The translations under genes were made by a program, and so were the position numbers. From an uncultured Bacilli bacterium (GTDB lineage Bacteria > Bacillota_I > Bacilli_A > ML615J-28 > CAG-313): a stretch of DNA of 64,000 nucleotides. Position 1 is the stretch's first letter, and the number at the start of each line of letters is the position of its first letter. The notes under the pieces are model-generated. The model was not told the origin of the DNA. It did no database searches and saw only the letters and a program-made list of their open reading frames with translations. This document shows, one piece after another, positions 29,376 through 39,415 of this stretch. The stretch lies in NCBI GenBank assembly GCA_947591495.1, contig CANQDG010000006.1, forward strand, positions 1 to 64,000, read 5' to 3'.

Positions 29376-31628
29376 ATGTCTAAACATGAAGAAACTTTAA
29401 CGATAAATGAAAATATAGATAATAATCTCATTGAACATGAAGAAAAAGCCAGTTCTAGCTTTGCTTTAGATGGTGCTAAAAAGAAAATAAATGTTCTTTC
29501 TTTAATTTTTGAAAGAATTTTACCCATTCTTTTAATAGTAGTGTTAGGTGTTAGACTATTTAGTTATCAAACGCAAATTGGTCAATATGTTGGTCTTGCT
29601 TCAACGCCTTTTTCCCCGTTTAAAACAATTATAACTTTAATTGCAATTTGGTTACAATATACTTGTTTGTTAATTGTGATTTTAAAAGGCTTTTTTAACT
29701 TTAAATTAATTATTAATTTAAGTAGATTTATTACAATTCCAGTTTTTATTTTAAATGCTATTATGCTACCTGCCATAATGACTTTATTTGTTGGCGATAG
29801 TAAAGCATCCCTTTTACTAATTTGTTATATTTTAGAAATTGTAATAGGAATCATTTTAGGCATTTATAATATTGTTATTAATATTAAAGTAAAAACTAAT
29901 TATAAAGAAATTTTAGCAATGTTTGGCATTTTCCTTTTAATGCTTATTGCTTCGATGCCATCATATTTTTTACAAATTGTCATTGGTGATGGTAAACGTG
30001 ATATGATTGTTAAAGATTTAACGCCATATCATCGTATCTTTATTTATTTAGCAATCATTATTCCAACTTGTTTATATTTTGCTTTGCGAAATCAAAAAGA
30101 AGAAGTTATTCGTTACTTTTTAATATATATATCAGTAGCGACAATGATTGTCTTTTTAGTTAATTTTAATTATACTAACTTTAAAGAACCTTGGACTTGG
30201 CCTTTTCATCTTTGTAATACCGCCATGTTTATCGTTCCTTTATGTTTGATTTTTAAACTTAAACGTTTGTTCTATTTTACTTATTTTATTAATGTCTTTG
30301 GGGCTTTAATTGCGATGTTAATGCCTAACTATGATGTTGGAACCAATATTACAAGTATGCGAATTTTTAACTTTTGGTATAATCATTGGATAGCTTTCTT
30401 TATGCCTATTCTACTAGTTGCTTTAAAACAATTTAAGCGTCCAACGATTAAACAATTCTATTGGTCAATGGTTTGGTTTTTTGGTTATTTTGTTTTAGTA
30501 TTATTCTTAAATGTTTATTTTACTGCTATTGGTCATAGCGTTGATTACTTCTTTATTAACACTAATTATGTAGCTGACAAACTCGGTAATTGGGCTAATA
30601 ATATCTTTAATTTATCAACTAGTTTTACAGTAAATGGTAAATTATTAGTTTTCCATCCGTTATATCAATTCTTGTTCTTCCTTGGTTATGTTCTTTTAGG
30701 ACTTGCGGTATGGTTTGTTTATGCGGAATGTTTTAGAATAGCAGATGATCACTTTTTATTACATACAAAACTTAAAAAAATTAGACAAGATAAACTTGCA
30801 ATGGCTTCAGTGCCTAGCAAAGTTAGGAGGGCTGAATTCATGAAGGAACAACAAACAAGAGAAGCAAAATTAGAATTAATGCACTTCTCTAAAAAATATG
30901 CAACCTCGAAAGTTTATGCCGTAGAAGACGCTAATTTAGTTGTAAATGGCGGTGAAATCTTTGGTTTCTTAGGGCCAAATGGAGCTGGTAAATCAACGAT
31001 TATTAAAAGCATCGTTGGTATTCAACCAATTACGGATGGTCATATTGAAGTATGTGGTTATGATATTAGTAAAACGCCAGTAGAGGCAAAATATAACATT
31101 GGTTATGTTCCTGACCATTATGCTTTATATGAAAAATTAACAGGTCGTGAATATATTAATTATATTGCGGACATTTATGAAGTTTCGCAAGAAGATCGGG
31201 AAGAACGAATTAATAAATATGTTAAATTGTTTGAACTTGAAGCCTCGATTGATAGTCAAATTAAGACTTATTCACATGGTATGAAACAAAAAATTACCAT
31301 TATGTCAGCTTTAGTTCATAATCCTAAAGTTTGGATTTTAGATGAACCATTAACTGGTCTTGATCCTAATAGTATTTATCAAGTAAAAGAATGTATGAGG
31401 CAACATGCGGCAGCTGGTAATATTGTTTTCTTTAGTTCGCACTTAATTGATATTGTGGAAAAACTATGTGAAAGAATTGCCATTATTAAACATGGAAAAA
31501 TCCAATGTGTTAAATCGGTTGAAGAAATCGAAGCATCAGGAATAACCTTAGAACAATTCTATTTAAATACCATAGGCAATAATGAGGATTCATATGATAA
31601 TGCTACTGATGTACAAACAAATAACTAA
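29376..31628 (+). CDS. YwaF/TMEM164-like membrane domain fused to ABC transporter ATPase
   Basis: N-terminal polytopic region with WTWPFHLCNTAMFIVPLCL and FNFWYNHWIAFFMPILL; C-terminal GPNGAGKSTIIKS, SHGMKQKITIMSALVHNPKVWILDEPLTGLDP. Confidence 0.8.
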   Translation: MSKHEETLTINENIDNNLIEHEEKASSSFALDGAKKKINVLSLIFERILPILLIVVLGVRLFSYQTQIGQYVGLASTPFSPFKTIITLIAIWLQYTCLLIVILKGFFNFKLIINLSRFITIPVFILNAIMLPAIMTLFVGDSKASLLLICYILEIVIGIILGIYNIVINIKVKTNYKEILAMFGIFLLMLIASMPSYFLQIVIGDGKRDMIVKDLTPYHRIFIYLAIIIPTCLYFALRNQKEEVIRYFLIYISVATMIVFLVNFNYTNFKEPWTWPFHLCNTAMFIVPLCLIFKLKRLFYFTYFINVFGALIAMLMPNYDVGTNITSMRIFNFWYNHWIAFFMPILLVALKQFKRPTIKQFYWSMVWFFGYFVLVLFLNVYFTAIGHSVDYFFINTNYVADKLGNWANNIFNLSTSFTVNGKLLVFHPLYQFLFFLGYVLLGLAVWFVYAECFRIADDHFLLHTKLKKIRQDKLAMASVPSKVRRAEFMKEQQTREAKLELMHFSKKYATSKVYAVEDANLVVNGGEIFGFLGPNGAGKSTIIKSIVGIQPITDGHIEVCGYDISKTPVEAKYNIGYVPDHYALYEKLTGREYINYIADIYEVSQEDREERINKYVKLFELEASIDSQIKTYSHGMKQKITIMSALVHNPKVWILDEPLTGLDPNSIYQVKECMRQHAAAGNIVFFSSHLIDIVEKLCERIAIIKHGKIQCVKSVEEIEASGITLEQFYLNTIGNNEDSYDNATDVQTNN

Positions 31629-31658
31629 CCTCCTACATTTCAAAGGGGGTGAAGAATA

Positions 31659-33515
31659 ATGCTTATTATCCTTTTCTTATTAATTGTTTTTTCTAAATGT
31701 GGTAACAAACAAATTAATCATATTTTGCCCGAAAATGTTAATAGTTCTAATAATAAAGTAAAAGTTCAAAAGCCGAAGAATAACACTTCTAAAAAGTCTA
31801 CGAAAGAAGAAAATAAAAAGAAGGAAACAAAAAAGGTTAAAAAAACTACCAAGACCAATCAATTAAAAACGTTAGTTGTAATGCAATTAAAAGATAAGAT
31901 TGACTTTAGTTTTGCGAAAAATAAAAAACAACTTCTCCGTAAAATCGTTTTTAGTATTTTAAAATTTACAGTTGTTTTTGTTATAGCATTTGTTATTTTA
32001 TATTTATCAATTTATTTAGGTTTGTTTTTCAATAGCGATTTCCCCATTGTTATGGTAGTCGTTGTGACAATATCTTTATTGCTATCGCTTATTTCTTGTA
32101 CTTATGAATTAACCACTAATTTATTTTTTGCCGAAGATAATCGCGTTTTAATTACTCTTCCGGTTAACGCTAATAAAATTTTTATTTCCCGTATTATTGT
32201 TTTTTATATATATGAATTAAAGAAAGCATTAAGTTTCTTAATTCCGATTATTCTTTCTTGTGTTACCCTTTTGGTATATCGTGGACTTGGTAATTTATGG
32301 CTATTTTTATGGATCATTATTCCGTTATTCTTTATCTTAATGTTACCAGTATTAATTGGATCATTATTATCAATTCTTGCAATGTATATTAGAAGGTTTT
32401 TAAAAAAAGTTCCTATTATTCAAATCATTTTATTTTTAGCTATTTTAGTCGGTGTAGTTGCTTTAGTTGTTTATTTAATTAATTTGATACCTGATAATAT
32501 AAGCCTTATTAATCAGTGGCCTACGATAAGTAAAAATATTAGAAGTTTCTTTATTATGGTTCGTAGTAAACTTAATATTATGGCTCAACTAGTTTATATT
32601 TTAATTGGTGAATATAGTCATAAAGGACTTTATCTCATTAGTGGTATGACATTAGTTAAATTATTGGTTTTAATCGCAATATGTGCTGTGTTGATTTTAT
32701 TAGTTTATTTTATTTCACGACCAATTTATTTTGGTATGATGTCTAAGAATTTTGAAATTAATAAACGGATTGGTAATGATAAGCCTAATAAAAGGAAAAA
32801 TAAATATATAACCTTTGTTAATAAAGAATTTAAAATTAATTTAAGAACCATTAGCATTTCCATTAATTATTTAATGGTTTACATAATTGTTCCAATTATG
32901 ATTTTGTTTTTAAATAAAATGTATAAGGCCATGGAAACAAGTGTGCTTGGTGATGAATTAATTTATACGTTTAATATTTTATTAATATGTTTACCACTTC
33001 TTGCTTCAAATGGCTTAGTTGCCACTTATTACAGCCGGGAAGGACGAGCAGGTTATATTAAAAAAACTAAACCTATTAATGCGGTTTATCCCTTATTTGT
33101 AAAAATTATCTTTAATATGATATTTTCTCTTCCATCCGTTTTTGTTACATGTTTTGTTTTTGGTTATCAAAAAGAATTTACAATTCTTAATAGTTTTATT
33201 TTAAGTATGGCGATTTTATTTTTACATTATGGTCATATGATATATAGTGCAACGCTTGATATTATGAATCCTCAAAATGAACAGTATGCAACAACAGGTG
33301 ATAATATTGATAATCCTAATGAAAATAAATCGACCATCTTCGCATTTATTATTTCGGCTATTTATACGATCATAGCGTATAAATTATTATCTGAAACGAT
33401 GGCTACTGGAATTGTTGTTGGTTTAATTAAAATGCTTCTAATTAGTGCGGCCTTTTTCGCATCGACGCTCTTTATGTTTATCAAACGAATTAAAGCATTT
33501 TATTATGAAATATAG
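31659..33515 (+). CDS. ABC transporter permease subunit
   Basis: Polytopic protein after ABC ATPase; FAEDNRVLITLPVNANKIFISRIIVFYIYE matches the paralogue at 54642. Confidence 0.75.
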   Translation: MLIILFLLIVFSKCGNKQINHILPENVNSSNNKVKVQKPKNNTSKKSTKEENKKKETKKVKKTTKTNQLKTLVVMQLKDKIDFSFAKNKKQLLRKIVFSILKFTVVFVIAFVILYLSIYLGLFFNSDFPIVMVVVVTISLLLSLISCTYELTTNLFFAEDNRVLITLPVNANKIFISRIIVFYIYELKKALSFLIPIILSCVTLLVYRGLGNLWLFLWIIIPLFFILMLPVLIGSLLSILAMYIRRFLKKVPIIQIILFLAILVGVVALVVYLINLIPDNISLINQWPTISKNIRSFFIMVRSKLNIMAQLVYILIGEYSHKGLYLISGMTLVKLLVLIAICAVLILLVYFISRPIYFGMMSKNFEINKRIGNDKPNKRKNKYITFVNKEFKINLRTISISINYLMVYIIVPIMILFLNKMYKAMETSVLGDELIYTFNILLICLPLLASNGLVATYYSREGRAGYIKKTKPINAVYPLFVKIIFNMIFSLPSVFVTCFVFGYQKEFTILNSFILSMAILFLHYGHMIYSATLDIMNPQNEQYATTGDNIDNPNENKSTIFAFIISAIYTIIAYKLLSETMATGIVVGLIKMLLISAAFFASTLFMFIKRIKAFYYEI

Positions 33516-33525
33516 AGGTGATTAA

Positions 33526-33984
33526 ATGAAAAAATCAGTTATTATTACGATTGCGGTAGTTTATATTTTTGCAATTGTTGTTGTAGGTTTTATCGGAATT
33601 AAAATCAAGGCTTATAATACGCCAGAATTTGTTACAGATATTACTTGTGTATCGGATAATTTTCATAAGTATGATCCTAATAATCCTGTTCACAAAAAAG
33701 AAATGGAAAAAACTAAGAACCTGATAGGTTATATTGAAGAAGAATTTAAAGAAGGATTAAAAATCACAATTAATTGTCAAGTTACACCTGATAATGCTAC
33801 TAAAAAAGCTTTAACCTTTTCAGTTGATGAAAATCCCGCTGCTTATAAACTTACACCAACATCAGATGGCAGTGCTACGATTGAATTCTTTGTGGGGACT
33901 GAAGTTATTGTTACTATTAAGTCAACCGATATCAAAGGATATTCAATCAAAATAAAGGTGACTGCTTTTGAACGTAATTGGTAA
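33526..33984 (+). CDS. Membrane-anchored Ig-like small protein
   Basis: N-terminal TM; VTPDNATKKALTFSVDENPAAYKLTPTSDGSATIEFFVGTEVIVTIKSTD beta-rich region. Confidence 0.6.
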   Translation: MKKSVIITIAVVYIFAIVVVGFIGIKIKAYNTPEFVTDITCVSDNFHKYDPNNPVHKKEMEKTKNLIGYIEEEFKEGLKITINCQVTPDNATKKALTFSVDENPAAYKLTPTSDGSATIEFFVGTEVIVTIKSTDIKGYSIKIKVTAFERNW

Positions 33985-34018
33985 AAAGAAAAAAGAAATA
34001 AAAAGAAAGGAAAAAAAT

Positions 34019-36283
34019 ATGACAAAAAAATTTAGTTTATTGTTAGTTTTATGTACTTTACTATTAACTCTTGTTGCATGTACTAGTAAAGTAACAGTTA
34101 CATTTGATACGGCTGGTGGTTCACAAATTGCTAGCGTACAAATTGATGCAGGTGGAAAAATCCAATTGCCTGCAAACCCTACGAAAGAAGGATATACATT
34201 TGTAGGCTGGTTTGTAGAAGGAGAGCCATTTGATGGCAGTCAAAAAATCGATAACAACATAACACTTGTTGCTCATTGGAAAAAGACTAATCCTAAAACT
34301 TTAACAGTTGTATTCATGGTTGATGGTCAAAAATATGATGAAAAAACTTGCCTTGAAGAAGAACTTTTAACGGATCTTCCAAAAAATCCATCAAAAGAAA
34401 ATTCTCGTTTTGTAGGTTGGTTTGTAGATGATAATACACAATTTGATTTTACTAAAACACCACTTACCGAAGATTTAATCGTTAATGCTCATTTTGATGT
34501 AACATCAAGAGTTATTGTATATGCGGTTGCATTAGCTGATGATTTTGTTGAGTTTAATAATAATCGCGCAACTAAGACAGAAAAAAATACTGAATTTGCT
34601 GATTTAACGCAAAGTTATGTTGTTGGTGATGATAACCCTTGGAAAGTTGAACCACATATGTCTTTCAGACTTGAAGATATTGCTACAGGTCATAGCGAAT
34701 CAACAATCGTTGATGAATGGGAATACACGATTCGAGTATACCATTACAATGGTTCTGATTATGAATTATTAGAAACAACAACTGATTTAGTTGACAAAAT
34801 TGATCCAAAACTTTGCACAATTGATTTTGCTGAAAAAGCTGTTGGTGAAACCTTTAAAATTGAAGTTGTTCCAACAGGATTAACTGAAAAACAATTAACT
34901 AATGTTCAAAATTATACAATGGTTTTTGAAAACTTTGTAGTTGTTGATGGTTATAATGTTTATGAAGCTAAAGAACTTGCTTATGTTGAATATCGTACAA
35001 TTAATGATAAAGATTGTGATACAGCTTGGGATGCATTTAAAGATGCTAATGGCTTTGATAAAGATTATCATCCTGCTAATGTAATTTTACATACTAATAT
35101 TGAAATTACTGCCAGTGATGTTCCTAGTATTTTCTTCTATACCCAAGATGAAATTAATTCATTTGGTGATAGTGTTAAAAATAAAGAAAATGCAGTTGGT
35201 TCAATGAAAGACTGGTATGATTTATATATGCGTGATTTAGGTGAAAACGAAAACTTTGCTCTTCTTGGAAATTACTATACTCTTTCAACCGAACACTTAA
35301 GAGAAGTAGTTGTTGATACAGATAATGAAGAAACACCTACAGGTGATGTTAACTTAATATCTCATGCTACACTTATTAAAATTAGAGGTGCAGCTACTGC
35401 CACTTCAAAAATGGCTAATTTACATATTATTGGTAATGCTCCACGTACAGATAATGAAGTTAAATCTGGTGGCCAAATTCTTGTAAAGGTTGAAGGATCT
35501 AATTTTACAGCATACAATAACATTACGATTTGTTCATTTATCACTTATATGCCAAATAGAACTGATTGTCAATTCTTAATTGAAAAATGTAAAGGTTATG
35601 AAAACTTTAACAGCTTAATATACAACTGGGGTTCTGCTAATTTAATAATTAAAGATTCAGAATTCATCGGTGCTGGTGGACCAGTTGTTATTCAAGACCA
35701 TGTTCGTGATGGTGATTATGATAAAGATTCAGATGTAAATGGTTTCCCTGCCAAAGCAAAAGTTATCAATTCTAAATTAGAATCTTATGTAACAGGCGAA
35801 GAAGGTTGGTTTACTTTAGTAGGCGCAAGTGCCTTAGTACCACTAGTTAAAAATTTAAATGTAGCATTTGTTGCTAATGGCCGTTCATTCTTGAAAAATA
35901 GTGCATCTGGTGCAACCTTTATGAATTTAATATTTGTAAACAAATCAGGTTCAACTGAAGGCTTAACTAATGAAAAAATAAAAGCAAGTTTCCAATTTGA
36001 TGAACTTCCAGCCTTTGATTATGGTGCATTTGACGGAAGTGATCCTGTTTTAAAAAATATGTTAGCTGAACAATATAAGACTAATCATGCTTTCCAAACT
36101 ACCGGTGGCGGAATGGGATATGTTGGTCTAGATGATCGAGGTGAATCTACTATTAAAGCACCTAATAATCAAATGGAATATTTATTAAAATTATTCCAAG
36201 GCGATTACCTATGCATCTATGCTCAAAATGGTATGTCTTTTGGTCTACAATTATTTAATGCAGGCGAAACTTACGAAATATAA
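34019..36283 (+). CDS. Lipoprotein with two InlB-type (Listeria-Bacteroides) repeats and beta-helix-like region
   Basis: MTKKFSLLLVLCTLLLTLVACTSK lipobox; VTFDTAGGSQIASVQIDAGGKIQLPANPTKEGYTFVGWFVEGEPFD and a second copy. Confidence 0.8.
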   Translation: MTKKFSLLLVLCTLLLTLVACTSKVTVTFDTAGGSQIASVQIDAGGKIQLPANPTKEGYTFVGWFVEGEPFDGSQKIDNNITLVAHWKKTNPKTLTVVFMVDGQKYDEKTCLEEELLTDLPKNPSKENSRFVGWFVDDNTQFDFTKTPLTEDLIVNAHFDVTSRVIVYAVALADDFVEFNNNRATKTEKNTEFADLTQSYVVGDDNPWKVEPHMSFRLEDIATGHSESTIVDEWEYTIRVYHYNGSDYELLETTTDLVDKIDPKLCTIDFAEKAVGETFKIEVVPTGLTEKQLTNVQNYTMVFENFVVVDGYNVYEAKELAYVEYRTINDKDCDTAWDAFKDANGFDKDYHPANVILHTNIEITASDVPSIFFYTQDEINSFGDSVKNKENAVGSMKDWYDLYMRDLGENENFALLGNYYTLSTEHLREVVVDTDNEETPTGDVNLISHATLIKIRGAATATSKMANLHIIGNAPRTDNEVKSGGQILVKVEGSNFTAYNNITICSFITYMPNRTDCQFLIEKCKGYENFNSLIYNWGSANLIIKDSEFIGAGGPVVIQDHVRDGDYDKDSDVNGFPAKAKVINSKLESYVTGEEGWFTLVGASALVPLVKNLNVAFVANGRSFLKNSASGATFMNLIFVNKSGSTEGLTNEKIKASFQFDELPAFDYGAFDGSDPVLKNMLAEQYKTNHAFQTTGGGMGYVGLDDRGESTIKAPNNQMEYLLKLFQGDYLCIYAQNGMSFGLQLFNAGETYEI

Positions 36284-36410
36284 TAAACTTTGGAAAGTCA
36301 TAAATTTCTAAAAGTTTAAGCTTTTAAAAGGCAATTCATTTTAAATTAATGGATTGCCTTTTTTTATTGACTTAGAGGTTAAAAAAATTCTACTTATTTG
36401 GTTAAAACTA

Positions 36411-36438
36411 TTGACAAATAATAATAAAGTGGTATAAT
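36411..36438 (+). promoter_or_regulatory. Sigma-A promoter of htpG
   Basis: TTGACA (36411-36416), 16-bp spacer, TATAAT (36433-36438). Confidence 0.85.
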
Positions 36439-36442
36439 ATAA

Positions 36443-36469
36443 TTAGCACTCAAAGATTGTGAGTGCTAA
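36443..36469 (+). promoter_or_regulatory. CIRCE operator (HrcA site)
   Basis: TTAGCACTC-N9-GAGTGCTAA, perfect inverted repeat. Confidence 0.96.
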
Positions 36470-36480
36470 GGAGTGATAAC

Positions 36481-38427
36481 ATGAGTGAAATTAAAGAATT
36501 TAAAACCGAATCAAAAAGATTACTAGATTTAATGATTCATTCAATCTATACTAATCAAGAAATATTTTTAAGAGAATTATTATCAAATGCTTCCGATGCA
36601 ATTGATAAATATCATTATTTATCATTAACTGACGAAAAACTTCCTAAAAGAAATGATTATGAAATTCACATTAGTATAGACAAAAAAGAACGTACTCTTA
36701 CTATTAGCGATAATGGTATTGGTATGACTTATGAGGAAATCGATGATAATCTAGGAACAATTGCTAAATCAGGAACCCTTGCTTTTGCAAAAAAATTAGA
36801 AGAAGCCCAAAAAGAAGGTGGCGAAAATATTGAAACTATTGGTCAATTTGGTGTTGGCTTCTATTCAGCCTTTATTGTAGCTAAAAAGGTCGTTGTTGAT
36901 ACTAAATCACCATATAGTGAAAAAGCTTATCGTTTCACATCTACAGGTGAAGATACATACGAGATTGAAGAAAGTCAAAAAGTTACTACTGGTACAGAAA
37001 TTACCCTTTATTTAAAAGAAGATACTAAAGATGAAGAAGATAAAGTAGTAAATGATTATGAACAATTCTTAGATGAATATACGATTCAATATTTAGTTAA
37101 GAAATATTCCGATTATATTAGATACCCAATTACGATGTATCTTACAAAAGAAGAACCTAAACTTGATGAACAAGGCAAAGAAATTGAAAATGAATATGAA
37201 GAAGTAAGAACTCTTACAACTTTAAATTCAATGATTCCGATTTGGAAAAAAAGTAAAAATGAAGTAACTGATGAAGCCTTAAATGATTTCTACATGCAAA
37301 AGTTTTATGATTTTGAAAAACCAATGCTTCATTTAATGTTTAATGTTGAAGGAAATATCAATTATAGTACATTACTATTTATTCCTAATGTTCCACCAAG
37401 AAATTTACATTCAATCGATTATGAAAAGGGTTTGCAACTATATTCTAAGGGTGTCTTCATTATGGATAAATGCAAAGAATTAATCCCTGATTATTTAAGA
37501 TTTGTCAAGGGAATTGTTGATTCTAATGATTTATCACTTAATATAAGTAGAGAAATGCTTCAACAAAATCGTGTTCTTCAATTAATGCAAAAGAACATCG
37601 AAAAAAAGATTTTGAATTATCTTGCAACTATTCAAAAAGATAATTTTGATAAATACTTAGAATTCTATAAAAACTATGGTATTAATTTAAAATTTGGGGC
37701 ATATGAAAATTATGGTTCCAAAAAAGAAATGCTACAAGATTTATTAATTTACGAAAGTCTTAATGCGAATAAGATGATATCATTTAAAGAATATGTTGAA
37801 CAAATGAAAGAGGGCCAAAAAGATATTTATTATGCTTCTGGCAAAAATAAAGAAGAAGTATTAGCAATGCCCCAAATGGATATTGTTAAAAAATATGGCT
37901 ATGATGTTCTAATCTTAAAAGATGATGTTGACGAGTTCTTATTAAAAATCTTAAATAAATATAATGATCATGAATTTAAATCAATCAATCAAACTTCTTT
38001 AGATGATCTTACAACTGAAGAAGAAAAAGAAAAGCTAGAAACCCAAGAAAAAGATCATAAAGAATTACTTGATGCCCTTAAAGATGCACTTAAAGATAAT
38101 GTCAAGGATGTTGTTTTATCAAAACGTTTAGTAGATTCACCCGTTTGTTTAGTATCAGGTGATGGCGTATCATTTGAAATGGAAAAAGTTATTGATGCTA
38201 TGCCTACTAATGATAAAATAAAAGCGGAAAGAATTTTAGAAATCAATCCTAATCATGAATTATTCCAATCTTTAGATCAAGTATTTAAAGAAACCCCTGA
38301 AGAAATTAAAGATTATGCTAATTTATTATATAATCAAGCATTATTAATGGAAGGATTTAAACCAACTAATAGTGTAGAATTTTCCAATTTAATGTGCAAG
38401 TTGATGATTAAAAGCATTAAGAAATAA
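36481..38427 (+). CDS. htpG: Molecular chaperone HtpG (Hsp90)
   Basis: IFLRELLSNASDAIDK, ISDNGIGMTYEEI, GTIAKSGTLAF, GQFGVGFYSAFIVA; ATG 36481 preferred over GTG 36463. Confidence 0.96.
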   Translation: MSEIKEFKTESKRLLDLMIHSIYTNQEIFLRELLSNASDAIDKYHYLSLTDEKLPKRNDYEIHISIDKKERTLTISDNGIGMTYEEIDDNLGTIAKSGTLAFAKKLEEAQKEGGENIETIGQFGVGFYSAFIVAKKVVVDTKSPYSEKAYRFTSTGEDTYEIEESQKVTTGTEITLYLKEDTKDEEDKVVNDYEQFLDEYTIQYLVKKYSDYIRYPITMYLTKEEPKLDEQGKEIENEYEEVRTLTTLNSMIPIWKKSKNEVTDEALNDFYMQKFYDFEKPMLHLMFNVEGNINYSTLLFIPNVPPRNLHSIDYEKGLQLYSKGVFIMDKCKELIPDYLRFVKGIVDSNDLSLNISREMLQQNRVLQLMQKNIEKKILNYLATIQKDNFDKYLEFYKNYGINLKFGAYENYGSKKEMLQDLLIYESLNANKMISFKEYVEQMKEGQKDIYYASGKNKEEVLAMPQMDIVKKYGYDVLILKDDVDEFLLKILNKYNDHEFKSINQTSLDDLTTEEEKEKLETQEKDHKELLDALKDALKDNVKDVVLSKRLVDSPVCLVSGDGVSFEMEKVIDAMPTNDKIKAERILEINPNHELFQSLDQVFKETPEEIKDYANLLYNQALLMEGFKPTNSVEFSNLMCKLMIKSIKK

Positions 38428-38434
38428 CTTCTAA

Positions 38435-38466
38435 AAGTCTCTCTTAAAAAAAGAGACTTTTTAAAA
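38435..38466 (+). terminator. Terminator after htpG
   Basis: AAAAGTCTCT...AGAGACTTTTT. Confidence 0.75.
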
Positions 38467-38593
38467 AATGAAGTTTATATTTATATTTTATTAGCATAAA
38501 AAAGCAAAAACTTTAAATAATAATAATACTAATATTGCAAATAAAAAGAAAAATGCGTATAATAAAGCTATCAATATTTGTAGGAGGTAGCAT

Positions 38594-39376
38594 ATGTTTT
38601 TAAGTAATTCATCAAATGATGTTAGTATTTTATTAACCATAGCTATTATTTTAATAGGAGCTTTGATTATTATTGTTGGTATTATATCATCAATTGTGAG
38701 CATTGTTTTAGCTATATCTTATGTAAAATATAATCGCACTAAAAATAGTGCCAACATTACGGGTGCTGATGCCGCAAGACTTTTACTTGATAAAAATGGT
38801 TTACAAGATATTAAAGTTAAAGTAGGTGGTTCACTTATTTTTGGTAATAGTTATAGCCATTATTTTAAAAAGATTAGACTTAGAAGACTTACGAAAAATA
38901 AAACTAGTATTACATCGCTTGCTATAGGTGCTGAAAAAACAGCTCTTGCTATTTTAGATAAAGAAAACGATGCCGATGTTAGAAAAAGAGTTAAATTAGT
39001 ACCATTTGTTACTTTTGGCCCTCTTGCTTTTATTCCACTTATTTTAATAGGAGCAATTCTTGATCTATTTATTTTAAAGTCAGAAGGGTTAGTTTTACTA
39101 ATTGTTGCAATAATCGGTATTTTGTTATTTGGAGTTTCTGTTATTTTAGCTTTTGTGACACTTAAGAGTGAAAAGAAAGCCCAAAAACGAGCACTAGAAT
39201 TATTAAGAGAAAATGATTTAGCAACCGAAGAAGAAACCAATCAAATGGTTAACTTATTTAAGTTATATAATATTCAATATATCAATGATTTAATTATTTC
39301 AGTCCTTGAATTGATTCGCTTTATTTTACAGATTATGGCAAGCGTTGCGAAAAATAGTAAATCATCAAATAATTAA
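38594..39376 (+). CDS. YugP-like membrane protein lacking the zinc-protease motif
   Basis: ITGADAARLLLDKNGLQDIKV and overall topology resemble the YugP family, but the HEXXH position reads AEKTALAIL. Confidence 0.65.
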   Translation: MFLSNSSNDVSILLTIAIILIGALIIIVGIISSIVSIVLAISYVKYNRTKNSANITGADAARLLLDKNGLQDIKVKVGGSLIFGNSYSHYFKKIRLRRLTKNKTSITSLAIGAEKTALAILDKENDADVRKRVKLVPFVTFGPLAFIPLILIGAILDLFILKSEGLVLLIVAIIGILLFGVSVILAFVTLKSEKKAQKRALELLRENDLATEEETNQMVNLFKLYNIQYINDLIISVLELIRFILQIMASVAKNSKSSNN

Positions 39377-39415
39377 AAAACAAAAGCAAGAAGCTAAAAA
39401 CTTCTTGCTACTTTT

